NCBI RefSeq assembly: GCF_900107105.1
Contig: NZ_FNOT01000004.1
Span: 434,001-498,000, forward strand
Length of the DNA stretch: 64,000 bases
Origin: Geodermatophilus africanus
GTDB taxonomy: Bacteria; Actinomycetota; Actinomycetes; Mycobacteriales; Geodermatophilaceae
Direction of reading: 5' to 3'
This document shows, piece by piece, positions 56,122 through 64,000 of this stretch (position 1 is its first letter; each line of letters begins with the position of its first letter). Made by a program: the position numbers and the translations under genes. Below the pieces are notes generated by a model, which saw nothing but the letters and a program-made list of their open reading frames with translations, searched no databases and was not told the DNA's origin.

Positions 56122-56194
56122 TGCACCCGAAGGGATTCGAACCCCTAACCTTCTGATCCGTAGTCAGATGCTCTATCCGTTGAGCTACGGGTGC
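56122..56194 (-). tRNA. tRNA-Arg(ACG)
   Basis: 73-nt cloverleaf: acceptor GCACCCG pairing with CGGGTGC, discriminator A, D-arm AGCTCAACGGATAGAGC, anticodon loop CTACGGA (anticodon ACG, to be modified to ICG by TadA) and T-loop GGTTCGAATCC. CCA not encoded. Confidence 0.96.
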
Positions 56195-56215
56195 GTGCTG
56201 TGCAGTTGTCGTGCG

Positions 56216-56304
56216 CGGAGGCTCCGGGATTTGAACCCGGGATGGGGATTAACCCAAACCGCATTAGCAGTGCGGCGCCATAGACCGGACTAGGCGAAGC
56301 CTCC
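56216..56304 (-). tRNA. tRNA-Ser(GCT)
   Basis: 89-nt cloverleaf: acceptor GGAGGCT pairing with AGCCTCC, discriminator G, anticodon loop CTGCTAA (anticodon GCT), long variable arm and T-loop GGTTCAAATCC. It lies 21 bp upstream of tRNA-Arg on the same strand. Confidence 0.96.
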
Positions 56305-56381
56305 CGGGGTCCGGGTCCCCCCGGAACCACCGAGGAGAGACTACCAGCGCCCCGGGAGGCGTTCGGCCAGGGGCCCCGACC

Positions 56382-57587
56382 TCAGACGGCGACGGGCTCG
56401 GACGCCTGCTCGCGGGCCGGGCGCCGGCCGGGCACCAGGGTGACCAGCACGGCCGCGGCGGCCCCGGCGACGGCGAGCAGCAGGCTGCCGCTGACCCCGG
56501 CCCGGCCCTCGATCAGCGCCCCGCCGAGCGCCGCGCCCACCGCGGAGGCGCCGGTGGCCATCGTCGACAGCCAGGTGAACGCCTCGGTCGTGGCGTGCAC
56601 CGGCGCGATGGCGCCGACCAGCGAGTTCTGCACCGTCAGCGTCGGGGCGATCGCCGTCCCACCGAGGAAGAGCAGCGCGCCGAGCACCCACGGGCTCGAC
56701 GCCGCGGCGAGCGGGGCCAGGCCGATCGTCACGCCGAGCAGCAGCCAGCGGTACTGGCGCGGCAGCGAGGCGCTGACCACCCGGGCGCCGAACCACAGCC
56801 CGCCGGCCACCGACCCCAGCGACCAGAGGGCCAGCAGGACGCCGGACAGCCCCGGCGACCCGGCGGCGTCGGCGAACGCGGGGATCGCGACCTCGAGCGC
56901 GCCGAAGCCGAGCATCAGCGCCGAGCCGCTGAGCAGCACCCTCGGCATGCCCGGGGTGAGCACCGTGGCGAAGGGGCTGGCGCGGTGTGCGGCCGGCACG
57001 GGCACCCAGCCCCGCATCGCGGTCGAGGTCGCGATGCCGAGGGCGCCGGCCACCGCCAGCACCCCCGCGACGGCGACCGCCCACGCCGGCGCGGCCAGCA
57101 CCGCGAGCGCGGCGACGAGGGTCGGGCCGGCGACGAAGACCAGCTCGGTGGCGGTGGCGTCGAGGGCGAACGCGGTGCCCCGCACCCGCGGGTCCACCCG
57201 GGACCACAGCGCGCGCACGGCACCGGACACCAGCGGCGTCCCGGCGCCGGCGGCGGCCGAGGCGGCGACGATCGCCACGGTCGGGGCTCCCCCGAGGACC
57301 ACGGCCACGAGCAGGGTCAGCAGCAGCGGGTAGGCCGCGGCCTGGGCGAGCAGCACCGGACGGGGGGTGCGGCGGTCGGCCAGCCGGCCGAGCACCGGCG
57401 CCATCCCGGCCATCGCCAGCCCGTAGGTGGCCGCCGCGAGACCGGCGACGGCGTAGGAACCGGTCTGCTGCTGCACCATGAGCAGCAGCGCGAGCGGGAC
57501 CATGGCCGACGGGAGACGACCGGCGAAGCCGGCGACGAGCAGCACCGGAGCGGACGGCAGCCGCCAGACGGACAGGTACGAACGCAC
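56382..57587 (-). CDS. MFS transporter
   Basis: 401 residues with ~12 hydrophobic helices: VWRLPSAPVLLVAGFAGRLPS, MVPLALLLMVQQQTGSYAVAG, the MFS loop motif LGRLADRRTPRPVLL and, in the second half, SGVLLALWSLGSVAGG and FTWLSTMATGASAVGAALGG. It resembles small drug or sugar exporters. I chose GTG 57587, where the family starts; GTG 57641 (18 residues more) has a GGGAG ribosome-binding site and is possible, but it lies inside a perfect inverted repeat. Divergent from a CGNR zinc-finger regulator, its likely controller. Substrate unknown. Confidence 0.85.
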   Translation of the reverse strand: MRSYLSVWRLPSAPVLLVAGFAGRLPSAMVPLALLLMVQQQTGSYAVAGLAAATYGLAMAGMAPVLGRLADRRTPRPVLLAQAAAYPLLLTLLVAVVLGGAPTVAIVAASAAAGAGTPLVSGAVRALWSRVDPRVRGTAFALDATATELVFVAGPTLVAALAVLAAPAWAVAVAGVLAVAGALGIATSTAMRGWVPVPAAHRASPFATVLTPGMPRVLLSGSALMLGFGALEVAIPAFADAAGSPGLSGVLLALWSLGSVAGGLWFGARVVSASLPRQYRWLLLGVTIGLAPLAAASSPWVLGALLFLGGTAIAPTLTVQNSLVGAIAPVHATTEAFTWLSTMATGASAVGAALGGALIEGRAGVSGSLLLAVAGAAAAVLVTLVPGRRPAREQASEPVAV

Positions 57588-57625
57588 GACGGGCTCACTT
57601 CGATCAGCAACGCGGAACAGGAAGG

Positions 57626-57655
57626 GTAGGGAGTCAAACACTGTTGACTCCCTAC
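57626..57655. promoter_or_regulatory. Perfect 30-bp inverted repeat at the MFS promoter
   Basis: GTAGGGAGTCAA, ACACTG, TTGACTCCCTAC: 12-bp perfect arms around a 6-bp spacer. On the minus strand it contains TTGACT, usable as a -35 hexamer for the MFS gene. It lies 39 bp upstream of the chosen MFS start and 83 bp upstream of the CGNR gene. CCTACG/CGTAGG half-sites recur in 57650-57710. Strong operator candidate. Confidence 0.75.
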
Positions 57656-57737
57656 ACGCTACGGACGGCGGCGTAGGTGGTCAAGCGACCTACGACGCCT
57701 ACGGCGTGTCAGCGGCCCACCAGCGGCAGGGGATTCC

Positions 57738-58271
57738 ATGGACTACGACACCTACGGGTCCAGTGCGGTCGAGCTGGCCATCGACCTGGCCAACGCCGAC
57801 CGGGACGCCGGTCCGGACTGGGCGACGGCCTTCCTGCGCGCCCACGGCGAGTGGTTCGAGCCGGGCACCGTCGTGGACCTCTCGCCCGACGAGGCCGGCC
57901 AGGCGGCGGCGACCGCCGACCTGGTGCGGGCGGTCGCGGTCGCCACGACGCAGCCGGAGGTGATCGACCGGCTCAACGCGCTGCTCGCGCTGGCCTCCCC
58001 CCAGCCCTACGCCACCGACCACGACGGCGAGCTGCACCTGCACTACGCCCGCCCCGACGTGCCGCTGCTCGAGCAGCTGACGACCACGGTGGCGATGGGC
58101 CTGTCGCAGGTCGTCGTCCAGCACGGCTGGCAGCGGATCGGCGTCTGCTCGGCCGAGGGCTGCGACGACGTCTACGTCGACACCTCGCGCAACGCCAGCC
58201 GCCGGTACTGCTCGAACACCTGCGCCAGCCGCTCGACGGTCGCCGCCTACCGCGCCCGCCGCCGGGGCTGA
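57738..58271 (+). CDS. CGNR zinc-finger regulator (ABATE domain)
   Basis: 177 residues. An N-terminal ABATE-type domain (VELAIDLANADRDAGPDWATA, LVRAVAVATTQPEVIDRLNALL) and a C-terminal CGNR zinc finger (CSAEGCDDVYVD, SRNASRRYCSNTCASRS, AYRARRR) with four cysteines. Members are thought to be stress- or ligand-responsive DNA-binding regulators. It faces the MFS transporter across 150 bp that contain a perfect inverted repeat. The classic CGNR tetrad reads CASR here. Confidence 0.88.
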   Translation: MDYDTYGSSAVELAIDLANADRDAGPDWATAFLRAHGEWFEPGTVVDLSPDEAGQAAATADLVRAVAVATTQPEVIDRLNALLALASPQPYATDHDGELHLHYARPDVPLLEQLTTTVAMGLSQVVVQHGWQRIGVCSAEGCDDVYVDTSRNASRRYCSNTCASRSTVAAYRARRRG

Positions 58272-58307
58272 AGAGGAGCGCCGCGCGGCCGCAGCCCGGC
58301 GCCCTCC

Positions 58308-58358
58308 CTCCAGGGCCCCGCCGCGAGCGTGCGAGCGGTGAGGAGGACGGGGTCCTTC
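58308..58358 (-). repeat. Dispersed 3'-end repeat, copy I
   Basis: Minus-strand AAGGACCCCGTCCTCC, CACCGCTCGCACGCTCGCGG and GGGGCCCTGGAG. It lies between two plus-strand genes, so its orientation is opposite to the upstream gene, an exception to the usual pattern. Confidence 0.75.
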
Positions 58359-58374
58359 TACTAGCGTCGCGGGC

Positions 58375-59811
58375 ATGCGGGGTGCCCGGCACTGGGACGC
58401 GCGGCTGCACTCCCTGGTCGGCGGGCTGCCGGAGTCTCCCGCCGACACCTGGCTGCGCCGGCTCACCACCGCTGCCGACCACGGCCGCCTGTGGACGGCG
58501 ATCGGCGCCCTGCTCCTCCTCCGTCGCGGTGCCCTGCGGCGGGGCGCGATCCGCGGGCTGGCCTCCCTGGCGGTCTCCAGCGGGCTGGTCAACACCGCGC
58601 TCAAGCCGGTCTTCGGCCGCCGCCGCCCCGACCTGGGCGCCCACCCGGTGCACCGACTGCTGCACCAGTCGCTGACCACGCACTCCTTCCCCAGCGGGCA
58701 CGCCTCCTCGGCCGGGGCCTTCGTCACCGGCGTGGCGCTGGAGTGCCCGGCGGTCGGGGTCGCGCTCGCCCCGCTGGCGGTGGCCGTCGGCTACTCGCGG
58801 GTGCACGTCGGCGTGCACTACCCCGGGGACGTCGCCGCCGGGCTGGCCGTCGGCGCGACGGTCGCCGCCTGCGGTCGGCGCTGGTGGCCGGTGCGGCCCT
58901 CGGCGCCCGCCCGGGTGCGGACGGCGCGCCGCGCACCGGCGCTCCCCGGCGGCGACGGCCTGGTCGTCGCGGTGAACCCGCGGTCGGGCCCGGCGGACTA
59001 CGACCCCGCCGCGGAGGTGCGCCGGCTGCTGCCCCGCGCCGAGGTGCGCGAGCAGACGGTGGGGACGACGATCGCGGGCCTGCTCGAGGAGGCGGCGCGC
59101 ACCGGCCGGGCGCGGGCGCTGGGCGTGGCCGGTGGCGACGGCAGCGTCGCGGCGGCCGCGGCCGTGGCGGTGGCCGCCGGGCTGCCGCTGGCGGTGCTGC
59201 CCGCCGGCACGCTCAACCACTTCGCCCGCGACGTCGGCGTGCACACCCTCGAGGCCGCGGCCGAGGCCGTCGCCTCTGGGGAGGCGGTCGAGGTGGACGT
59301 CGCCGAGGTCAACGGGACGCCGTTCCTCAACACCGCCAGCATCGGCAGTTACCCGGAGATGGTGCGCCGCCGCGACGCGCTGGCCGGCCGGCTGGGCCGG
59401 TGGGCGGCCATGGCGTGGGCCGCGGCCCAGACTCTCCGCCGGGGGACGCCGGTGTCGCTGCTGCTCGACGGGCGGCCGGTGTCGGTCTGGATCCTTTTCG
59501 TCGGCAACTGCCGCTACACCCCGCGCGGGCTGGCCCCTGCCTGGCGGCCGCGGCTCGAGGACGGGGTGCTCGACGTCCAGTACCTGCGCGCCGACGTCCG
59601 GCTGAGCCGCACCCGAGCCGTCCTCGGCTCGCTGCTGGGGGTGAGCGCGCACGTCTCCGGCTACGCCGAGACCCAGGCGCGGCGGGTGCGGGTGGTGTCC
59701 CGGTCGGGACCGCAGGTGGTCGCCTACGACGGTGAGACCGCGGCGCCGGCCACCGCGTTCGACTTCGCCAAGCACGGGACGCTGACGGTCTACTGCCACC
59801 GCACGGCTTGA
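58375..59811 (+). CDS. PAP2 phosphatase fused to a diacylglycerol/lipid kinase domain
   Basis: 478 residues. PAP2 part (~1-180): LKPVFGRRRP (motif 1), HSFPSGHASSAG (motif 2) and SRVHVGVHYPGDV (motif 3), with several membrane helices. Kinase part (~195-478): VVAVNPRSGPADYD, the nucleotide-binding GVAGGDGSVAAAA, LPAGTLNHFARDVG and VSVWILFVGNCRYT of the DAGK catalytic family. The fusion could dephosphorylate and rephosphorylate lipid intermediates such as undecaprenyl pyrophosphate or diacylglycerol. ATG 58375, 15 bp after repeat copy I. Confidence 0.93.
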   Translation: MRGARHWDARLHSLVGGLPESPADTWLRRLTTAADHGRLWTAIGALLLLRRGALRRGAIRGLASLAVSSGLVNTALKPVFGRRRPDLGAHPVHRLLHQSLTTHSFPSGHASSAGAFVTGVALECPAVGVALAPLAVAVGYSRVHVGVHYPGDVAAGLAVGATVAACGRRWWPVRPSAPARVRTARRAPALPGGDGLVVAVNPRSGPADYDPAAEVRRLLPRAEVREQTVGTTIAGLLEEAARTGRARALGVAGGDGSVAAAAAVAVAAGLPLAVLPAGTLNHFARDVGVHTLEAAAEAVASGEAVEVDVAEVNGTPFLNTASIGSYPEMVRRRDALAGRLGRWAAMAWAAAQTLRRGTPVSLLLDGRPVSVWILFVGNCRYTPRGLAPAWRPRLEDGVLDVQYLRADVRLSRTRAVLGSLLGVSAHVSGYAETQARRVRVVSRSGPQVVAYDGETAAPATAFDFAKHGTLTVYCHRTA

Positions 59812-59915
59812 CCCAGCGGAGTGGCGGCGACCTCACTACGGTCCGAGCAGGGGTGTCCCGGCGCCGACCGGGGCACTGAACCGACGAGAGTCCCCGAACC
59901 GAAACGAGGTCACCC

Positions 59916-60464
59916 ATGTTGGTCCGCCGGATCGCCCGGCCGCTGCTCGCGTCGTCGTTCGTCTACGGCGGCATCGACACCCTGCGCAACCCGCAGAGCC
60001 GGGTGCCGGGTGCCGCGCCGGTCGTCGACCAGATCGCCACGACGGCCGACCAGCAGCTGCCGGTGCAGGTGCCCCGCGACGTCGAGCAGTACGTGAAGAT
60101 CAACGCCGCCGCGCAGGTCGCGGCCGGCTCCCTGCTGGCCCTCGGCCGGTTGCCCCGGCTGTCGGCGCTGGTCCTCTCGGCGAGTCTGGTGCCGACGACC
60201 CTGGCCGGGCACCGCTTCTGGGAGCACGACGACCCCAAGGAGCGCTTCGGTCAGACCGCGCACTTCCTCAAGAACCTGAGCATGCTCGGCGGTTTGCTGA
60301 TCGCCGCCGTCGACACCGAGGGCAAGCCGTCGGTCGGCTACCGCGCCCGCCGGGCCGCCTCGAGGGCCGCCGACAGCACCGAGAAGAGCCTGGAGAGGGC
60401 GCAGAAGCGGGCCGCCAAGGCCCAGCGGAAGGCCGAGAAGCAGTACAAGAAGGGCTCCCGCTGA
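59916..60464 (+). CDS. DoxX family membrane protein
   Basis: 182 residues. RIARPLLASSFVYGGIDTLRNP opens the DoxX fold; VKINAAAQVAAGSLLALGRLPRLSAL, LVPTTLAGHRFWEHDDPKER and FLKNLSMLGGLLIAAVDTEGKP are further conserved features. The C-terminal ~45 residues are strongly basic (AQKRAAKAQRKAEKQYKKGSR). Related proteins in mycobacteria form redox complexes with a superoxide dismutase and a thiosulfate sulfurtransferase, but none is nearby. Its stop overlaps the likely CTG start of the PHP gene. Confidence 0.9.
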   Translation: MLVRRIARPLLASSFVYGGIDTLRNPQSRVPGAAPVVDQIATTADQQLPVQVPRDVEQYVKINAAAQVAAGSLLALGRLPRLSALVLSASLVPTTLAGHRFWEHDDPKERFGQTAHFLKNLSMLGGLLIAAVDTEGKPSVGYRARRAASRAADSTEKSLERAQKRAAKAQRKAEKQYKKGSR

Positions 60465-61513
60465 GCGACCCGCTCCCGCCCGCGGCCGCGCTCCGGAGGA
60501 TCGCCTTCCTCCTGGAGCGCGCCCGCGAGCCCACGCACCGCGTCTCGGCCTTCCGCACCGCCGCGGCCGTGGTCGACACGCTCGGGCCCGAGGAGCTCGA
60601 CCGCCGGATCCGCACGAGGACGCTCACGGACCTGCGCGGCATCGGGCCCAAGACCGGCGCGGCGATCGTGCAGGCGCACGCCGGCGAGGTGCCCGAGTAC
60701 CTGGCCCGCCTCGAGGAGACGTACGGCGAGCTGGTGCCGCTCGCCGACGACGTCGCGGAGTTCCGGTCGCTGCTGCGCGGCGACCTGCACGTGCACTCGG
60801 ACTGGTCCGACGGCGGCAGCCCGATCCGCGAGATGGCCGAGGCCGCGATCGGACTGGGTCACGACTACCTGGCGCTGACCGACCACTCGCCCCGGCTGAC
60901 CGTCGCCAACGGCCTGTCCCCCGAGCGGCTCGAACGCCAGCTCGACGTCGTCGCCGCGCTCAACGAGGAGCTCGCTCCCTTCCGGATCCTCACCGGCATC
61001 GAGTGCGACATCAACGTCGACGGCAGCCTCGACCAGACCGACGAGCTGCTCGGGCGGCTGGACGTCGTCGTCGCCAGCGTCCACTCCGACCTGCGCGCGG
61101 ACGCCGCGGCGATGACCGGTCGGATGCTCACCGCGGTCGCAGACCCGCACACCGACGTCCTCGGGCACTGCACCGGCCGGCTGCTCATCCCGCGCGAGCA
61201 GCGCGAGGGACGACGCCAGCGGCCGCGGCCGGAGAGCGCCTTCGACGCCGAAGCGGTGTTCACCGCCTGCGTCGAGCACGGCACCGCGGTGGAGATCAAC
61301 TCCCGCCCCGAGCGGCTGGACCCGCCGCTGCGACTGCTGTCCCTGGCCGTCGAGCTGGGTTGCGCGTTCGCCATCGACACCGACGCGCACGCGCCCGGCC
61401 AGCTCGACTGGCAGGGCAACGGCTGCGAGCGGGCGGTCGAGTGCGGCGTCCCGCCGGAGCGGGTGGTCAACACGCGGAGCGCCGAGGAGCTGCTGGCCTG
61501 GGCCCGGGGCTGA
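60461..61513 (+). CDS. PHP-domain metal-dependent hydrolase with N-terminal HhH
   Basis: 350 residues if started at CTG 60461. The N-terminal helix-hairpin-helix region resembles DNA polymerase X (LRRIAFLLERAREPTHRVSA, LRGIGPKTGAAIVQAHAG). The PHP domain has its full metal-binding set: DLHVHSDWSDGG, LTDHSPRL, GIECDINVDGSLDQ, ASVHSDLR, LGHCTGRLL, VEINSRPERLDP and IDTDAHAPGQLD. A phosphoesterase acting on DNA or small phosphates is likely. No ATG, GTG or TTG exists before GTG 60569, but that start would cut the conserved N-terminal helix; CTG 60461 overlaps the DoxX stop (CTGA) and has AAGGG 6 nt upstream. Confidence 0.82.
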   Translation: MSDPLPPAAALRRIAFLLERAREPTHRVSAFRTAAAVVDTLGPEELDRRIRTRTLTDLRGIGPKTGAAIVQAHAGEVPEYLARLEETYGELVPLADDVAEFRSLLRGDLHVHSDWSDGGSPIREMAEAAIGLGHDYLALTDHSPRLTVANGLSPERLERQLDVVAALNEELAPFRILTGIECDINVDGSLDQTDELLGRLDVVVASVHSDLRADAAAMTGRMLTAVADPHTDVLGHCTGRLLIPREQREGRRQRPRPESAFDAEAVFTACVEHGTAVEINSRPERLDPPLRLLSLAVELGCAFAIDTDAHAPGQLDWQGNGCERAVECGVPPERVVNTRSAEELLAWARG

Positions 61514-61514
61514 C

Positions 61515-62504
<990 letters not shown>

Positions 62505-62568
62505 CCCGGCCTCTCGCTCGATCCCGGACGGGCGACTCCGGCGCCCGAGCCTAGGACGAGTCGCCTCC

Positions 62569-62604
62569 GGCCGGTCTCGCGGCCCCGAGTCCGCGAGACC
62601 GGCC
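62569..62604 (-). terminator. Hairpin after the acetyltransferase-like gene
   Basis: Perfect 14-bp arms GGCCGGTCTCGCGG and complement, 8-nt loop CCCCGAGT, in the 177-bp spacer behind the minus-strand gene and upstream of galE. Nothing else is seen in this spacer. Confidence 0.65.
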
Positions 62605-62681
62605 GAACCCTCTTCCCGTCCCGTGGGTCGTCCGGACGCACCTTCGGGGAGGTCCGCCCGTCGACCGCGGGCGACGGCCCC

Positions 62682-64000
62682 TCACGCCGGCGGGAGCGCC
62701 CCGGCGGCACCCGGTCCTCGACCGTGCTGCACGGCTCGACCGGCCGCTCCCGACAGCCGGGCGACGATCTCCTCCAGGGGACCCCGGGCGTGGTAGCGGC
62801 TCCACACCAGGGCGAACACCACCACCACGGCGGACTGGAGGACGAACCCGCTCGCGCCCCCGGGGAGGTCGGGGGAGCTCAGCAGCAGCAGGTGGAAGCT
62901 GTACAGCGTCAGGGTCATGCTCCCCGCAGCTGCCAGTGGCCGGAGGAGCGCCGTGGTGGCACGGCCGACGAAGAGGCAGACCGCCACCACCACCAACCCG
63001 ACGCCGATCGTGTAGGCGAGGTCGAGCGGGGTGCTGGAGTGCGGCAGGGTCGTCGCCAGCCACCACGGGGTGTCCGTCGGCGTGACCCCGGTCGCCCCCT
63101 CCCGCACGAACGCCGCGAACTCCTCCTGGCCCATGGACTGCAGGGCGACCGACTCCAGCCGCGCCCGCCCGCCGAGGACGTCGAGCAGCAACCAGGAGGT
63201 GGTCCGCGCGGCCACGGCGAGGCCGGCCCCGACCAGCAGGACGACCAGCACGGTGCGGCGCGAGGTCAGCAGCGCACGACCCACGGCCAGACCGGCGCAC
63301 AGGTAGGCCGCCCACGGCAACGCGGGATAGACGCCGGTGAGGGCCAGTTCGCGCAGCGCGTGGAGCGGGTCGTCGACCAGCGCGCCGAAGGTCAGGTTCG
63401 GGACGGGGTCCACCAGCTCCGTGCCGGCGCGGAGCACGTGGCTCAGCAGCGGCATCGCCACGGCGATAGTCGCGGCGAGCCCCACGAGGGTGCGGATGGA
63501 CAGGGACAGCAGTGGCACGGCCAGCAGGAACAGCACCGCGTAGTAGGGCAGGATGACCGACGCGAAGTCGGCCGGCACCACGTAGCCCAGCAGCAGGCCC
63601 ACCGCGCCGATCAGGACGGCGCGGACGAGCAGCGAGGCCGCCGCGGCGGTCCACCGGCGTCCCGTCGGACGGCGCCGGCCGCCGCTGGCGAAGGCGATCC
63701 CCACACCGGCGAGGAGCGCGAAGAGCGCGGCCGACTTCCCGGCGGCCAGGCTCCACGCCAGGGACAGCCCCCCGTCCTGGTCCGTGGCCTCGAAGTTGTG
63801 GACCGCCATCATGCCGACGAGGGCGATCCCGCGGGCGGCGTCGATGCCCACCAGGCGGGCGCGCGGACGCCCGTCCGCCTGCGTGCCCGTGCTCGTCGGC
63901 GTGCCGGGGACGTCCCCCGAGGCGCCCGGCTCGCAGGCGTGGCTCAGCGGCGTCGCGGCGTCTGCCGGGCCGGCCTCGCCGGACGGGGCTGGGACCTCCC
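62682..64000 (-). CDS. Heparan-glucosaminide N-acetyltransferase-like membrane protein (partial)
   Basis: At least 439 codons, open to the right edge. GIDAARGIALVGMMAVHN is the signature of the HGSNAT-like/DUF418 acyltransferase families, followed by ~10 helices (for example SAALFALLAGVGIAFASG, ILPYYAVLFLLAVPLLSL, TLTLYSFHLLLLS). It probably moves acetyl groups across the membrane to a sugar or wall component. The only in-window start is GTG 63851, right at the conserved motif; the Pro/Gly/Thr-rich stretch before it is open and homologues usually begin earlier, so I take the real start as beyond 64000. Confidence 0.82.
   Translation of the reverse strand, partial: EVPAPSGEAGPADAATPLSHACEPGASGDVPGTPTSTGTQADGRPRARLVGIDAARGIALVGMMAVHNFEATDQDGGLSLAWSLAAGKSAALFALLAGVGIAFASGGRRRPTGRRWTAAAASLLVRAVLIGAVGLLLGYVVPADFASVILPYYAVLFLLAVPLLSLSIRTLVGLAATIAVAMPLLSHVLRAGTELVDPVPNLTFGALVDDPLHALRELALTGVYPALPWAAYLCAGLAVGRALLTSRRTVLVVLLVGAGLAVAARTTSWLLLDVLGGRARLESVALQSMGQEEFAAFVREGATGVTPTDTPWWLATTLPHSSTPLDLAYTIGVGLVVVAVCLFVGRATTALLRPLAAAGSMTLTLYSFHLLLLSSPDLPGGASGFVLQSAVVVVFALVWSRYHARGPLEEIVARLSGAAGRAVQHGRGPGAAGALPPA

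Overview
The window is very GC-rich chromosomal DNA from an actinobacterium. Codon use, protein style and gene order (SRP RNA, dnaX, ybaB and recR on one strand; tadA with its actinobacterial partner family) point to the Geodermatophilaceae (Blastococcus, Geodermatophilus or Modestobacter type). This placement is an inference; there is no rRNA in the window. I see no prophage, IS element or CRISPR array. The region is mostly core chromosome with accessory islands.

Layout. 1-3.9 kb: 5' part of an Mrp-type Na+/H+ antiporter operon (mrpA-B fusion, mrpC, partial mrpD). 4.1-8.1 kb: SRPBCC protein, ABC-F ATPase and a stand-alone MurE-like ligase. 8.2-11.1 kb: a two-gene unit of a Trypco1-domain small protein and a CHAT-protease/transmembrane/beta-propeller protein, the latter cut by an in-frame TAG; this has the look of a conflict or programmed-response module. 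11.2-15.2 kb: alpha/beta hydrolase, two pirins and a DUF5996 protein. 15.2-18.8 kb: divergent cyclic-di-GMP genes (GGDEF-EAL and GGDEF). 18.8-22.8 kb: F420/FMN oxidoreductase-like protein, double VOC protein, TPM-domain membrane protein and Rieske protein. 23.0-29.1 kb: five-gene peptide ABC importer. 29.4-33.8 kb: recR, ybaB, an inserted ArsR/SRPBCC pair, dnaX and SRP RNA.

34-40.9 kb: transporter remnant, two serine tRNAs, Ser/Thr kinase, tadA group, O-methyltransferase, thioesterase, prephenate dehydrogenase and DUF2630. 41-51.7 kb: a surface-glycan island. A UDP-glucuronate decarboxylase and a solute-binding/VWA protein run on the plus strand. Facing them are seven minus-strand genes, each overlapping the next by exactly 4 nt: GT2-GmhB fusion, GT9, GT, GT4, GmhA, HldE, GT9. 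Together GmhA, GmhB and HldE make a complete route to ADP-D-glycero-beta-D-manno-heptose, and the GT9 enzymes are of the heptosyltransferase family, which is notable in a Gram-positive lineage. A similar 20-bp inverted-repeat motif lies upstream of both arms of the island.

51.8-64 kb: MarR regulators, a secreted anchored protein, an FMN-dependent hydroxyacid dehydrogenase, tRNA-Arg(ACG) and tRNA-Ser(GCT), a divergent CGNR-regulator/MFS pair with a perfect 30-bp inverted repeat, a PAP2-lipid kinase fusion, DoxX, a PHP protein with a probable CTG start, galE and a partial acetyltransferase-like membrane protein.

Non-coding structure is rich: at least nine copies of a dispersed hairpin-forming repeat, most of them abutting stop codons; a 60-bp palindrome inserted in frame within a glycosyltransferase gene; a second palindromic element at 55.9 kb; an 89-bp tandem duplication; and many strong GC hairpins between genes.
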